Shown here: positions 36,764 through 45,119 of the stretch, piece after piece
Position numbering within the stretch: the stretch's first letter is position 1
Layout of the letters: the number at the start of each line of letters is the position of its first letter
Origin: Phycisphaerae bacterium
GTDB taxonomy: Bacteria; Planctomycetota; Phycisphaerae; UBA1845; Fen-1342
Length of the DNA stretch: 64,000 nucleotides
NCBI GenBank assembly: GCA_028279405.1
Contig: JANQNU010000060.1
Location: forward strand, 186,001 to 250,000
Reading direction: 5' to 3'
Program-made: the position numbers and the translations under genes
Notes under the pieces: generated by a model
Told to the model about the DNA's origin: nothing
The model's input: only the letters and a program-made list of their open reading frames with translations
The model's database searches: none

Positions 36764-37232
36764 TCGTCTTGGCTCCTTCGTCGCGCGGAAATGAGCTGAA
36801 TTGGCGGAAGTCTACCGATCGCGTGCGGCCCTGGCAAACCGATCGGGTGGCACTGGCGGCTTGTCCGCCAGTGTTCGGGCCGTGCGCTTGCCAAGGGTGG
36901 GTCGGGTGTCTCGCCTGCCATTGGACCCGTCGCCCGCGCTCGGGGCTCGTGATTGGGTGGCACTGGCGGCTCGTCCGCCAGTGTTCGGGCCGTGCGCTTG
37001 CCAAGGGTGGGTCGGGTGTTTCGCCCGCCATTGGACCCCTCGCTCGCGCTCGGGGCTCGTGATTGGGTGGCACTGGCGGCTTGCCCGCCAGTGTTGGGAA
37101 CGTGCTCGCTCGTCCGTCGCGGACAAATGCGAGCGGTCTTGACGGTCCCGGCCGTCTTTCGTATGGCATATAGCAGGACGATCGGCGTAGACGTCGTGGC
37201 CGGACGCCGACCAGGATTGCAGGGATGACGCG
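36764..37232. other. Divergent gap holding the 110-bp tandem repeats
   Basis: 469 bases between the transporter and the DUF58 operon. More than half is the repeat array annotated at 36845-37100. The remaining 132 bases before the DUF58 gene probably contain its promoter; no clear -10/-35 pair was identified. Confidence 0.6.
36845..37100 (+). repeat. 2.3 copies of a 110-bp tandem repeat with 9-bp palindromes
   Basis: Unit starts at 36845, 36955 and 37065, exactly 110 bases apart; the third copy is truncated. Each starts GGGTGGCACTGGCGG and contains a hairpin CACTGGCGG-nnnnn-CCGCCAGTG at 36851-36873, 36961-36983 and 37071-37093. Loops differ (CTTGT, CTCGT, CTTGC) while arms are unchanged. Open frames crossing it have no coding signature. 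The element resembles REP-type intergenic palindromes. Confidence 0.88.
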
Positions 37233-38108
37233 ATGATTCCGACGGAGATCCTCAAGAAAGTCCGCCGCATTCAGATTCTGACGTCGGCGATGGTCAATGA
37301 CCTTCTCGCCGGGCAATACCACTCCGCATTCAAGGGACGCGGGATGGAGTTCGAGGAGGTTCGCGAGTACCAGCCGGGGGACGACGTCCGGACGATCGAC
37401 TGGAACGTCACGGCCCGAACCGGTCGGCCGTTCATCAAGAGCTATCGTGAAGAGCGTGAGCTGACCGTGGTCCTGGTCGTCGACATCAGCGCTTCGCAGG
37501 AGTTCGGCACGCACCGCCAACGCAAGAGCGAGCTGGTGGCGGAGCTGGGGGCCACGCTGGCGCTCTCGGCCATCCAGAACAACGACAAGGTCGGATTGAT
37601 ACTGTTTACCGATCGGATCGAGCGCGTCGTCCCGGCCAAGAAGGGCAAGCGCCACGTGCTGCGCGTCATCCGCGAGCTTCTTTACCATCAGCCGCTCGGG
37701 CGCGGCACAGACGTTGGAATGGCGTTGGAGTATGTCAGCCGGGTGATGACGCGTCGCGCCGTTATTTTCCTCGTCAGCGACTTTCAGTCCCCGGCGTTCA
37801 CCCAGCCGCTACGGGTGTTGCGCCATCGGCATGACCTGATTCCGGTCGTGATCCGCGATCGACGTGAAAAGGCGCTGCCTCCCGTGCGGTTCGTCGAGCT
37901 CGAAGATCCGGAAACAGGTGAGCGCTGGCTGGTCGACACGAGTTCGCGCCGTTTTCGCAAGCGGTTCGCCGCGTTGGCCGCGGAGCGCGACGACCAGCTT
38001 CGGACCGAATTTCGTCGAACGCGTCTCGACATGATCGAGGTCGAGACGGGTGAATCGTTCGTGGAGCCGTTGCGCCGGTTCTTCAAGAAACGAGGAACCC
38101 GTCGATGA
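37233..38108 (+). CDS. DUF58 (vWA-like) protein of the Bat operon
   Basis: 291 residues. The N-terminal region has GMEFEEVREYQPGDDVRTIDWNVTAR, the DUF58 signature. A vWA-like fold follows with VVDISASQEFGT. The C-terminal part includes LVSDFQSP. DUF58 proteins usually pair with a MoxR-type ATPase and vWA membrane proteins; here no moxR is upstream, within the window. It overlaps the next gene as ATGA, so the five genes form one operon. Biochemical function is not established. Confidence 0.9.
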   Translation: MIPTEILKKVRRIQILTSAMVNDLLAGQYHSAFKGRGMEFEEVREYQPGDDVRTIDWNVTARTGRPFIKSYREERELTVVLVVDISASQEFGTHRQRKSELVAELGATLALSAIQNNDKVGLILFTDRIERVVPAKKGKRHVLRVIRELLYHQPLGRGTDVGMALEYVSRVMTRRAVIFLVSDFQSPAFTQPLRVLRHRHDLIPVVIRDRREKALPPVRFVELEDPETGERWLVDTSSRRFRKRFAALAAERDDQLRTEFRRTRLDMIEVETGESFVEPLRRFFKKRGTRR

Positions 38109-39178
38109 TTCCGTGCGGGAAGGGGCGAGCCGCACGGCGCCAAGGCGCGTGGTGGCTGATCGTCGTCGCGTCCGGGTTGGCTGTCGGGGTTGGTTGTCGG
38201 CCGCCGACGCCCGAACCGTCGCGTGTGGAGGATGTGGTCGAGCGCGGCCCATTCCGGCTGGTCGTTTCAGTAACGCCGGCCGAAGTATGGGTCGGCGATC
38301 CGCTCGAAATTGATGTGCGGGTCACCACGCCACAACGGCACGAGGTCGTTTTTCCCGACGCGCCGACAGCGCTGCCGGGATTCGACGTCAGTGACACCCG
38401 CGCGCCACTTCCGATCGTAACTGCCGACGATGAACGCGAGTGGTCGCAGACGTATGTTCTGGACGTCCTCACGACCGGTACGGTGGAGATTCCGCCGATT
38501 ACGGTCCAATACACGAGCCAGCCTGTTGATGATCCGTCGGCACTCAATGAGTCCGCGTACGACGCCGAGTTGACCAGTGATCCGCTGGAAGTATCGGTGC
38601 GATCGGTCCTGACGACCCAAGACAGCATGATGTCGCCGCGCGGAATTACCGGGATGCACGCTCCGTCGATCCCGCGCTGGCCCTGGTGGGTCTACTTCGC
38701 GATCGGCAGCGTCATCGTCGTGCTGATCTTCGTCCTGGCGGTTGTTGTTCGTGCAATTGCGGGCGGCGGGGCGTCGACGGCGCCGCCGTTGCCGCCGGAG
38801 ATTTGGGCCTTGCGTGCCCTGCGCGAGCTTGCGGCTCGGGGATTGGCGACGCACGGTGCCGTCCGCGAGCACTATTACCAGCTCAGCGAGATCGTTCGGC
38901 GTTACGTGGAAGGCAAGTTCCGCCTGGCAGCGCCCGAGATGACGACGGAGGAGTTTTTGCGCGTACTGGCGGTTGACGAAACGCGATTGCCGACCGATCC
39001 CCGGCCGCTTGCCGAGTTTCTCGAGGCCTGCGACCTGGTAAAGTATGCGGCGTTCGAGCCCGGGCCGGATGACGCCGAGGGTGCTTTGGAGAAGGCGCGC
39101 GCGTTCGTCAACGCCAGTGCTGCTGCGGCCGCCGCACTCGACGCGGAAGCTCCGGCTTCGCAGGAGCCAGTCGCATGA
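38105..39178 (+). CDS. BatD-like protein with one transmembrane segment
   Basis: 357 residues. A lipobox-like VGVGC near residue 31 suggests lipidation or a cleaved signal. An immunoglobulin-like outer domain (about 45-170) has the pattern VSVTPAEVWVGDPLEIDV typical of BatD. One transmembrane helix lies near 196-220, and a cytoplasmic helical region of about 130 residues follows. It is encoded between DUF58 and BatA genes with ATGA overlaps at both ends. Its role in envelope stress or folding is inferred from Bat operons. Confidence 0.78.
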   Translation: MIPCGKGRAARRQGAWWLIVVASGLAVGVGCRPPTPEPSRVEDVVERGPFRLVVSVTPAEVWVGDPLEIDVRVTTPQRHEVVFPDAPTALPGFDVSDTRAPLPIVTADDEREWSQTYVLDVLTTGTVEIPPITVQYTSQPVDDPSALNESAYDAELTSDPLEVSVRSVLTTQDSMMSPRGITGMHAPSIPRWPWWVYFAIGSVIVVLIFVLAVVVRAIAGGGASTAPPLPPEIWALRALRELAARGLATHGAVREHYYQLSEIVRRYVEGKFRLAAPEMTTEEFLRVLAVDETRLPTDPRPLAEFLEACDLVKYAAFEPGPDDAEGALEKARAFVNASAAAAAALDAEAPASQEPVA

Positions 39179-40236
39179 GCCCTGTGCATTTCAGTGGTAC
39201 ACCGGAGTGGCTCTATTGGCGCTACCCTTGGGTGCTGGCCGGGCTGCTGTTGCTGCCGGCGCTGTGGTGGTTCTGGCACCGGCCGAGTCGCCGACCGGTC
39301 ATTCGCTTCACGACATTGACGATCGTTCGTGAGGTCGGGGGTTCGGTTGCAGCGCGTCTGCGCCGGATTCTCCCCGTGCTTCGGCTGGCGGCGCTGGCGT
39401 GCCTGATCGTTGCCGTGGCGCGACCGCAGCAAGCGGACCAGACCAGCCGGACGTTCGCCGAAGGGATCGCGATCCAGATGGCGGTCGACGTCTCCAGCAG
39501 CATGAACGATACAGATCTCGCGCCGCGCGGGCGTCAGCGCACCCGATTGGATATCGTCAAGGACGTCTTCCGCGAGTTCGTTGTCGGCAATCCCGACAGT
39601 GATCTACAGGGTCGGCCAAACGACCTGATCGGCATGATTCGGTTTGCGCGGTACGCCGACAGCGTTTGTCCGTTGGCGCTCGATCGCGACAGCCTTCTCG
39701 AGATCCTCGAGCAGACACGAACGATCAATCCGAACTGGCAGCGTCAGGAAGATGGTACGGCCATCGGCGACGGGCTGGCGCTTGCCGTTGAACGGCTCAA
39801 GGACCTCAAGCGAACGAGCGGCACCGGGGAGCAGCATACAATCAAGAGCAAGATCGTCGTCCTGCTGACCGACGGCCAGAACAACATGGGGATCGTCGAG
39901 CCGCGCCAAGCCGGGGAGTTGGCAGCGCTGCACAATATCAAGGTATACACGATCCTTGCCGGTACCGGCGAGCGTTCCGGCTTCTTCCTGCGGCCGATCG
40001 ATGACTCGGACCTGCGACACATCGCGACGGTGACCAAGGGCAAGTTCTTCAAGGCCGACAGCGCCGACGCACTCCGGGAGATCTACGAAGAGATCGATAC
40101 ACTGGAACGAACCCGAACCGAGGAACGCAGCTTCGAGCGTTGGGGAGATCTGACATTAGGTTGGCTCGTCGCTGCGTTCGGGCTGCTCGCATTGCAGACG
40201 CTGCTGGCGGCAACGTGGCTGAGGAAGATCCCGTGA
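39175..40236 (+). CDS. vWA-domain membrane protein BatA-like
   Basis: 353 residues. Two N-terminal transmembrane segments, a vWA domain at about 95-300, and a C-terminal transmembrane segment near 325-347. The metal site motif is DxSxS at Asp105, Ser107, Ser109 (VDVSSSMND), followed by DGTAIGDGLALAVERLK and LLTDGQNN. It overlaps the neighbouring genes. The Bat system is linked to envelope integrity and oxygen tolerance in some bacteria, but the role here is inferred. Confidence 0.88.
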   Translation: MSPVHFSGTPEWLYWRYPWVLAGLLLLPALWWFWHRPSRRPVIRFTTLTIVREVGGSVAARLRRILPVLRLAALACLIVAVARPQQADQTSRTFAEGIAIQMAVDVSSSMNDTDLAPRGRQRTRLDIVKDVFREFVVGNPDSDLQGRPNDLIGMIRFARYADSVCPLALDRDSLLEILEQTRTINPNWQRQEDGTAIGDGLALAVERLKDLKRTSGTGEQHTIKSKIVVLLTDGQNNMGIVEPRQAGELAALHNIKVYTILAGTGERSGFFLRPIDDSDLRHIATVTKGKFFKADSADALREIYEEIDTLERTRTEERSFERWGDLTLGWLVAAFGLLALQTLLAATWLRKIP

Positions 40237-41297
40237 CGCGCGTAGCCTTCGACAACCCGCATACAGTACACCTGATCTGGGCGGCGGCGCTGGTGGCGCT
40301 CAGCGTGCTCTATGCCGTCTGGCAACGGCGCCGCGGCCTGGCGCGGTTCAGCGACGCGCACCTGCTGCCGGCACTCGCACCGCCGATCACCTGGTGGCGC
40401 GGAGCGGCCCGTGCGCTGCTGATCTTTGCGACGCTCGTCGCGCTGGTGATTGCAATCATGGGTCCGCGCTGGGGCGCCGAGACGCTGCGGGTCTTCAAAC
40501 GCAACGTCGACGTCATGGTGCTGCTCGACGTGTCACGGTCCATGCTGGCGCGCGATATCGCGCCCAGTCGCCTCGAACGCGCCAAGATCAGCCTGCGCGA
40601 CGATCTCATTCCGGCGCTTGCCGGCGATCGTGTCGGGGTCATCACCTTCGCCGGTGTGCCCACGCTGACGTGTCCGCTGACCGATGACTACGGCTTCCTG
40701 CGCATGGCGATCGACGACATCACGACCCGCAGCAGTCCGCGCGGCGGCACTCTGATCGGCGATGCGATCCGCAAGGCCAACGAGGCGTTCCAGGACGTCC
40801 TCGACACCCACAAAGTCATCCTGCTGATCACCGACGGAGAGGATCACGACAGCTATCCCGTCCAGGCCGCTGCGGCGCTGTGGAACGAGCACGAGATTCC
40901 CGTGATCGCGATCGCGCTCGGCGATGAGCGCGAAGGGGCGAGAATTCCGGTCAGCACAGACCGCGGTACAGACTACCTCAAGTACGAAGGCCAGACCGTC
41001 TGGAGCAAAGCGAACTTCGACGACCTGCGCCGCATCGCCGCCGTCTCGGACTTCGATTCGTTCATCCCGGTCGGGACGCGCAATTTCAACCTCGGCGAAA
41101 TCTACCAAAAGATCGTCGTTCCGCGCATTCGCCACCGCGAGCGGGTGGAGGAGGAGACGGACGGGGCACCGCTACAGTCTCACTGGTTCGCGGCCGCTGG
41201 ATTGCTACTGCTGCTGCTGGACTCATTGTTGCGCGACGCGCCGCGCTCCTCCGCGTTCGCCGCAAGACCCGGACTGCCGTCAGGAGGATCGACATGA
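40233..41297 (+). CDS. vWA-domain membrane protein BatB-like
   Basis: 354 residues. The start is GTG 40233, overlapping the upstream stop as GTGA, with GAGGAAG five bases upstream; a frame extending to 40140 is not needed. Two transmembrane segments precede a vWA domain with Asp99, Ser101, Ser103 in LDVSRSM. GGTLIGDAIRKANEAF and LLITDGEDHD follow. A C-terminal transmembrane segment ends the protein. It is a paralogue of the preceding gene, in the usual BatA-BatB order. Confidence 0.87.
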   Translation: MTRVAFDNPHTVHLIWAAALVALSVLYAVWQRRRGLARFSDAHLLPALAPPITWWRGAARALLIFATLVALVIAIMGPRWGAETLRVFKRNVDVMVLLDVSRSMLARDIAPSRLERAKISLRDDLIPALAGDRVGVITFAGVPTLTCPLTDDYGFLRMAIDDITTRSSPRGGTLIGDAIRKANEAFQDVLDTHKVILLITDGEDHDSYPVQAAAALWNEHEIPVIAIALGDEREGARIPVSTDRGTDYLKYEGQTVWSKANFDDLRRIAAVSDFDSFIPVGTRNFNLGEIYQKIVVPRIRHRERVEEETDGAPLQSHWFAAAGLLLLLLDSLLRDAPRSSAFAARPGLPSGGST

Positions 41298-42346
41298 TCG
41301 TGAAGCGCATGGACGACAGTTCGTTCGGATGTCGACCTACGGCTCAGCGCCGTGTCGCTGTATGGCGCAGACCCAGTGTCGCACCGGCGTTCGTAGTGGC
41401 CGGGCTGTGGTTGGTTGCGCCGGCGGTCGGCGACAGCGATCCACGCGATGCGATTCGTGCCGGGGTCGCGGCCTACGAGCGCGGCGACTACCAGACGGCG
41501 CTTGATCGCTTCGATGCCGCGGCCGAAGGCGGCGAGTTGGTGGGGCCGCTGGTGCCGGAGTTGTTGCACAATCGGGCCGCAGCCCTGTATCGACTGGGAC
41601 GCATCGCGGACGCGCGCGAGGCCTGGGTGCAGTCACTTTCGCAAGGAACGCCGGCGTTCGAGGCCCGCAGCCGATACAACCTCGGAAACTGCGCCTACCA
41701 GGAGGCGCTTGCCGCATTCGATCAACAGGAGTCCGGCACCGTTCGCGAGGCGCTCGACCGCGCGATCGTGCAGTACCGTGACGCGATTCGGCTCGATCCT
41801 TCGCTCCAGGATGCGCGGGCCAATCTCGAACTCGCGGCGCAACTGAAGAAGAAGCTCGATGAACAATCGTCGAGCCAGCCCTCCTCCCAACCGAACGAGA
41901 ATCAGGATCAGCAACAGGAGGGGGAGGGAGAGGGGGAGGGAGAGCCGTCCGACTCGCAACAGAATGAGCAGCAGCAGGACCAGTCGCAGGATCAGGAGCA
42001 GTCGGACTCGTCGGATCAGCAGGAGTCGCAGCAACAGTCAGGCGACAATCAGCAGCAACAACAGCAGCAGGAAGGGAACGAATCGGATTCCCAGGAGCAG
42101 CAGCCGCAGCCGGACGGACAGCAAGGGCAGGAAGAAGAGTCTCAGCAGCAGCCCCAGGATGGTGAGCAGCAAGGCGAACAGCAGGAGGCACAATCTGCCG
42201 ACGGGCAGTCGCCGGTTCCGATCGAGTTGACGCCGGAACAGGCCGAACGGCTGCTGCAACTCGTCCGCGACGCCGAGAAGGCGCGTCGTGAAGCACTCGC
42301 CAAGCGTCAGCGCGCCCGCCAAAAGAAAGTCGAACGCGACTGGTAG
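41294..42346 (+). CDS. TPR protein with Gln-rich tail (BatC-like)
   Basis: 350 residues. A signal-like N-terminus is followed by TPR-like helices at about 50-195 (RAGVAAYERGDYQTALDRFDAAA and similar). A 110-residue Gln/Glu/Ser-rich segment at about 195-305 follows, and the C-terminal helix is charged (DAEKARREALAKRQRARQKK). The low-complexity region is probably disordered. ATGA overlap with BatB. The stop is 24 bases from the convergent HD gene. A BatC/BatE-type role is inferred from operon position and TPRs. Confidence 0.75.
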   Translation: MIVKRMDDSSFGCRPTAQRRVAVWRRPSVAPAFVVAGLWLVAPAVGDSDPRDAIRAGVAAYERGDYQTALDRFDAAAEGGELVGPLVPELLHNRAAALYRLGRIADAREAWVQSLSQGTPAFEARSRYNLGNCAYQEALAAFDQQESGTVREALDRAIVQYRDAIRLDPSLQDARANLELAAQLKKKLDEQSSSQPSSQPNENQDQQQEGEGEGEGEPSDSQQNEQQQDQSQDQEQSDSSDQQESQQQSGDNQQQQQQQEGNESDSQEQQPQPDGQQGQEEESQQQPQDGEQQGEQQEAQSADGQSPVPIELTPEQAERLLQLVRDAEKARREALAKRQRARQKKVERDW

Positions 42347-42370
42347 CGGCGCAGTTTGTGTGTTTCCGTT

Positions 42371-42928
42371 CTAGTCCAGGCCGAGCTGCGGCGCGATTTG
42401 CGTCAGGGCAGTCACGCAGTTGCGGATATGGTCGTCCAGTTCGAGATCGAGCAGCTGCGCGCCATCGCGGATGTCGTCGCGCGAGACCGATGCCGCGAAC
42501 GAAGCGGTCTTCATCTTCTTCTTGACGCTCTTGGGCTCGAGGCCGTCGAGTTTGCCGGGACGGACGAGCGCGCATGCCGTAATGAAGCCGCACAGTTCGT
42601 CGACGGCAAATAGTGTTTTGCGGATCGGGCGATCGCGGGGGTATTCGTCGAGGTTCCAGTTCGCGTGTGCCAGAATCGCGCCGACGATCTCCTCGTCGAG
42701 AGCGCGCTCACGCAGAATACGTGCCCCCTCGCGCGTATGGTCCGGCGGTTCCGGCCACCGCTCGTAGTCGAAGTCGTGCAGAAGCCCCGCGAGCGCCCAC
42801 GTATGTTCGTCGGCACCACCCAGCGCAGCATAGTGTCGCATCGCCGCCTCGACTGCTAGCGCGTGCTTGCGGAGCGATTCGCTCGCAGTGTATTCGCACA
42901 GCAGGTTCCAAGCTTCGTCGCGCGTCAT
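42371..42928 (-). CDS. HD-domain hydrolase (HDIG-type)
   Basis: 185 residues. His22 lies in LRKHALAVEAAMRHYA and His51-Asp52 in LAGLLHDFDYERWP. A third His-Asp region lies near AILAHANWNLDEYP. This matches the HDIG metal-dependent phosphohydrolase pattern. The substrate is unknown. It is transcribed divergently from mntR with a 146-base gap. GGAGACC-type sequence lies before the start. Confidence 0.82.
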   Translation of the reverse strand: MTRDEAWNLLCEYTASESLRKHALAVEAAMRHYAALGGADEHTWALAGLLHDFDYERWPEPPDHTREGARILRERALDEEIVGAILAHANWNLDEYPRDRPIRKTLFAVDELCGFITACALVRPGKLDGLEPKSVKKKMKTASFAASVSRDDIRDGAQLLDLELDDHIRNCVTALTQIAPQLGLD

Positions 42929-43074
42929 ATCGGTCTCCTTTGCTCGTCAGATCGAATCGTACCGACGGATGTCGGGACAGTTCCAGCGTTCGGGCCAGGA
43001 CGATTGGAATCCCGCGTCGGAATCGCTAGACTTTCCAGAACGAGCGACAAACGAGATCCGGTACGGAAGCTGGC

Positions 43075-43557
43075 ATGCCGGCGAAGAAAACCAGCAGCAC
43101 CAAGAAGAGCACACGAGTGCGCAAGCCCGCCGACGAGGCCCGCAGTCGGGCAGCGGCGCAGCAGGCGGCGCGCCACTCGCGCATCCGACGTGACCACTCG
43201 GCCGAGATTGCCGAGGACTACGTCGAACTGATTGCCCAGTTGACGGTCGAGCGCGGCGAAGCCCGAACGGTCGAGCTCGCCGAACGCCTCGGCGTTTCGC
43301 ACGTCACGGTCACCAAGACGATCAACCGTCTGAAGCGAGAAGGATTGGTGACGTCGGAGCCGTACCGGTCGATCTTTCTGACCGAGCGTGGCAAGACCCT
43401 CGCCGAGGACTCGGCGGCCCGTCACGAGTTGGTCGTGCGATTTCTGCGAAAGCTCGGCGTGAACGCCGGGGACGCTGAAACCGACGCCGAGGGAATCGAG
43501 CACCACCTGAGCAAAGCCACCCTCGACGCCATGCGCGCCTTCCTCGGCGAACGCTGA
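43075..43557 (+). CDS. mntR: Manganese-responsive regulator MntR
   Basis: DtxR-family transcriptional regulator that senses Mn(II). 160 residues. A basic, Lys/Arg/Ser-rich lead of 40 residues precedes the winged helix (AEDYVELIAQL..VELAERLGVSHVTVTKTINRLKREG). The metal-binding residues of MntR are present in register: Asp48 and Glu51, His117 in ARHELV, and Glu139, Glu142, His143 in AEGIEHHLS. The long basic lead resembles the extended MntR of proteobacteria. No manganese transporter is in the window. A parS site follows 19 bases after the stop. Confidence 0.88.
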   Translation: MPAKKTSSTKKSTRVRKPADEARSRAAAQQAARHSRIRRDHSAEIAEDYVELIAQLTVERGEARTVELAERLGVSHVTVTKTINRLKREGLVTSEPYRSIFLTERGKTLAEDSAARHELVVRFLRKLGVNAGDAETDAEGIEHHLSKATLDAMRAFLGER

Positions 43558-43909
43558 GTGACACATCGGACAACGGCGTTTCACGTGAAACACGATTGCG
43601 AGCCTCAGTCGACCTTGATTGTGGCGATCGTTGTAACCTCTTTTTTTATAGCGAGTTAGGCTCAGGACTCGGGAGTTCCGAACGGGTGCGCGCCTCTGGC
43701 GAGCGGCCGATGGGACGCAGTCGTCGTTTTTGCGCGTTAGCGCAACAATCGTCCATTGCTGTCGGAAAACCCCCCGATAACCAATGACGGCTGCGCCCGT
43801 TTTGCCATAGGATACGGAGTCCCGCAGCGGACGGAGTTGGCGCGCGGGGCGCGCGTGCTTTGGTGAACCAGGGACGGTTTCATGGAAGTAACGGAAGGGA
43901 CTCAGGCGG
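43558..43909. other. Gap with parS site
   Basis: 352 bases between mntR and the L,D-transpeptidase gene. It contains the parS-like site at 43577-43592 and a run of seven T at 43641-43647 without a convincing hairpin before it. No gene with a ribosome-binding site was recognised. Confidence 0.6.
43577..43592. promoter_or_regulatory. parS-like ParB-binding site
   Basis: The 16 bases CGTTTCACGTGAAACA match the chromosomal parS consensus TGTTTCACGTGAAACA at 15 of 16 positions; the inner 14 bases are a perfect palindrome. The site lies in an intergenic gap, not in a gene. ParB binds parS to form the partition complex and load SMC. No parA or parB gene is in the window. Confidence 0.9.
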
Positions 43910-45058
43910 ATGGCACGTTATCGATCTTCCCGGCGTCGGGCTCAATGGCCACGGTATCTCGTTTCAGTCGTAGCGGTCGGAATCGTCGGCGGGGGTGGGT
44001 GGTGGTATTTCAGCCGAACGTCGGAGACGGATGGCGGCCCGCGGAACGTCGCGCCGCCGTTGACCGCAGAAAGTGAACTCGCATCCGAAGCCGGCGCGGG
44101 TTCGGACGGGTCGGAACCGGCATCGGTAACCGCTCCGCCGGACGAGGTATTGACGCCGCAACGGGGTACTCGGCCGCCAGTCGCGGAGGCGGCGCTCGCG
44201 GCGAACCCGATCGACGCCGAGGCAGATGCGGACCTGGAGGGTGTGGAGGACGAGCGCGCAGGCGCGTCGGCCAACGACTTGCCACGGCCCGGCCCGCTTT
44301 CGGTGGCCACGGGGAATGCGGCGATCGGATCGGCGCGCCGGACCTATCAGCAAGGACGTCCGATCGAGGCGCGGCACGCACTCAACAGTCTGCTCAATAA
44401 GCGGTTGACCAATGCTGAGCAGAATGAGGTCCGTGCGCTGCTGACGCGAATCGCGAACGAGACGGTCTTCTCCAAGGATCGCCCCGAGAACGATCCAATC
44501 GTAGAAATGTACAAGATCGAGTCCGGCGACTCGCTCGACCGCATCGGTCGAACGTTCAGTGTGCCCTACGAAGTGATCATGACGATCAATCAGATGCGGG
44601 GGCCGAACATTCGTGCGGGCAAGTCGATCAAGGTTCCGCGCGGTCCGTTCCACGCGAAGATCTACAAGTCGGCGTTCCGCATGGATCTGTACCTTCAGGA
44701 CGTTTACGTGCGTAGTTACCGGGTCGGCCTGGGCAAGCATTCCGGAACTCCGACCGGGCTTTGGAAGGTGAAGGACCGCTTGCCCAATCCGCGCTATTAC
44801 CCGCCGGCGTCCGCGGAACGCAAGGTCATCATCGAGCCCAATGACCCGACCAATCCACTGGGCGAGCATTGGATCGGTCTCAAAGGGATTGAGGGTGATT
44901 GTGTCGGCGAGGTCGGCTTCGGCATCCACGGGACGATCGAGCCCGAGTCCATCGGCAAGGCAGCCTCGGCCGGCTGCGTCCGCATGCACAACGAGGACGT
45001 CGCGTTCGTCTACCAACTCTTGCGACCCGGCAAGTCCACGGTCACAATCCTGCCCTGA
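43910..45058 (+). CDS. L,D-transpeptidase with LysM domain
   Basis: 382 residues. One N-terminal transmembrane segment or signal (about 14-34), a Pro/Ala/Glu-rich linker, a LysM-like domain at about 203-245 (YKIESGDSLDRIGRTF) and a YkuD catalytic domain from about 248. The catalytic motif includes His340 and Cys356 (IHGTIEPESIGKAASAGCVRMHN). It forms or remodels 3-3 crosslinks in peptidoglycan, or attaches protein to it, outside the membrane. Start ATG 43910 has only weak AGGCGG upstream. The MBOAT gene follows after 61 bases. Confidence 0.9.
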   Translation: MARYRSSRRRAQWPRYLVSVVAVGIVGGGGWWYFSRTSETDGGPRNVAPPLTAESELASEAGAGSDGSEPASVTAPPDEVLTPQRGTRPPVAEAALAANPIDAEADADLEGVEDERAGASANDLPRPGPLSVATGNAAIGSARRTYQQGRPIEARHALNSLLNKRLTNAEQNEVRALLTRIANETVFSKDRPENDPIVEMYKIESGDSLDRIGRTFSVPYEVIMTINQMRGPNIRAGKSIKVPRGPFHAKIYKSAFRMDLYLQDVYVRSYRVGLGKHSGTPTGLWKVKDRLPNPRYYPPASAERKVIIEPNDPTNPLGEHWIGLKGIEGDCVGEVGFGIHGTIEPESIGKAASAGCVRMHNEDVAFVYQLLRPGKSTVTILP

Positions 45059-45119
45059 GCCGCGTCGCGGCGCCGCGATTTGCACGCGCGCGGCGCCGTG
45101 TCGTTAGCAGGGAGTCGGA

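Noticed and set aside
36845-37100. CRISPR-like array
   Set aside because: The repeats are directly adjacent with a 110-base period and no variable spacers, and no cas gene is near.
42925-43593. Open frame beginning MFHVKRR within the parS site
   Set aside because: The start lies inside the palindrome, the rest is antisense to mntR, and MFHVK is simply how parS translates in this frame.
43641-43647. T-run as terminator of mntR
   Set aside because: No stable hairpin immediately upstream was found.
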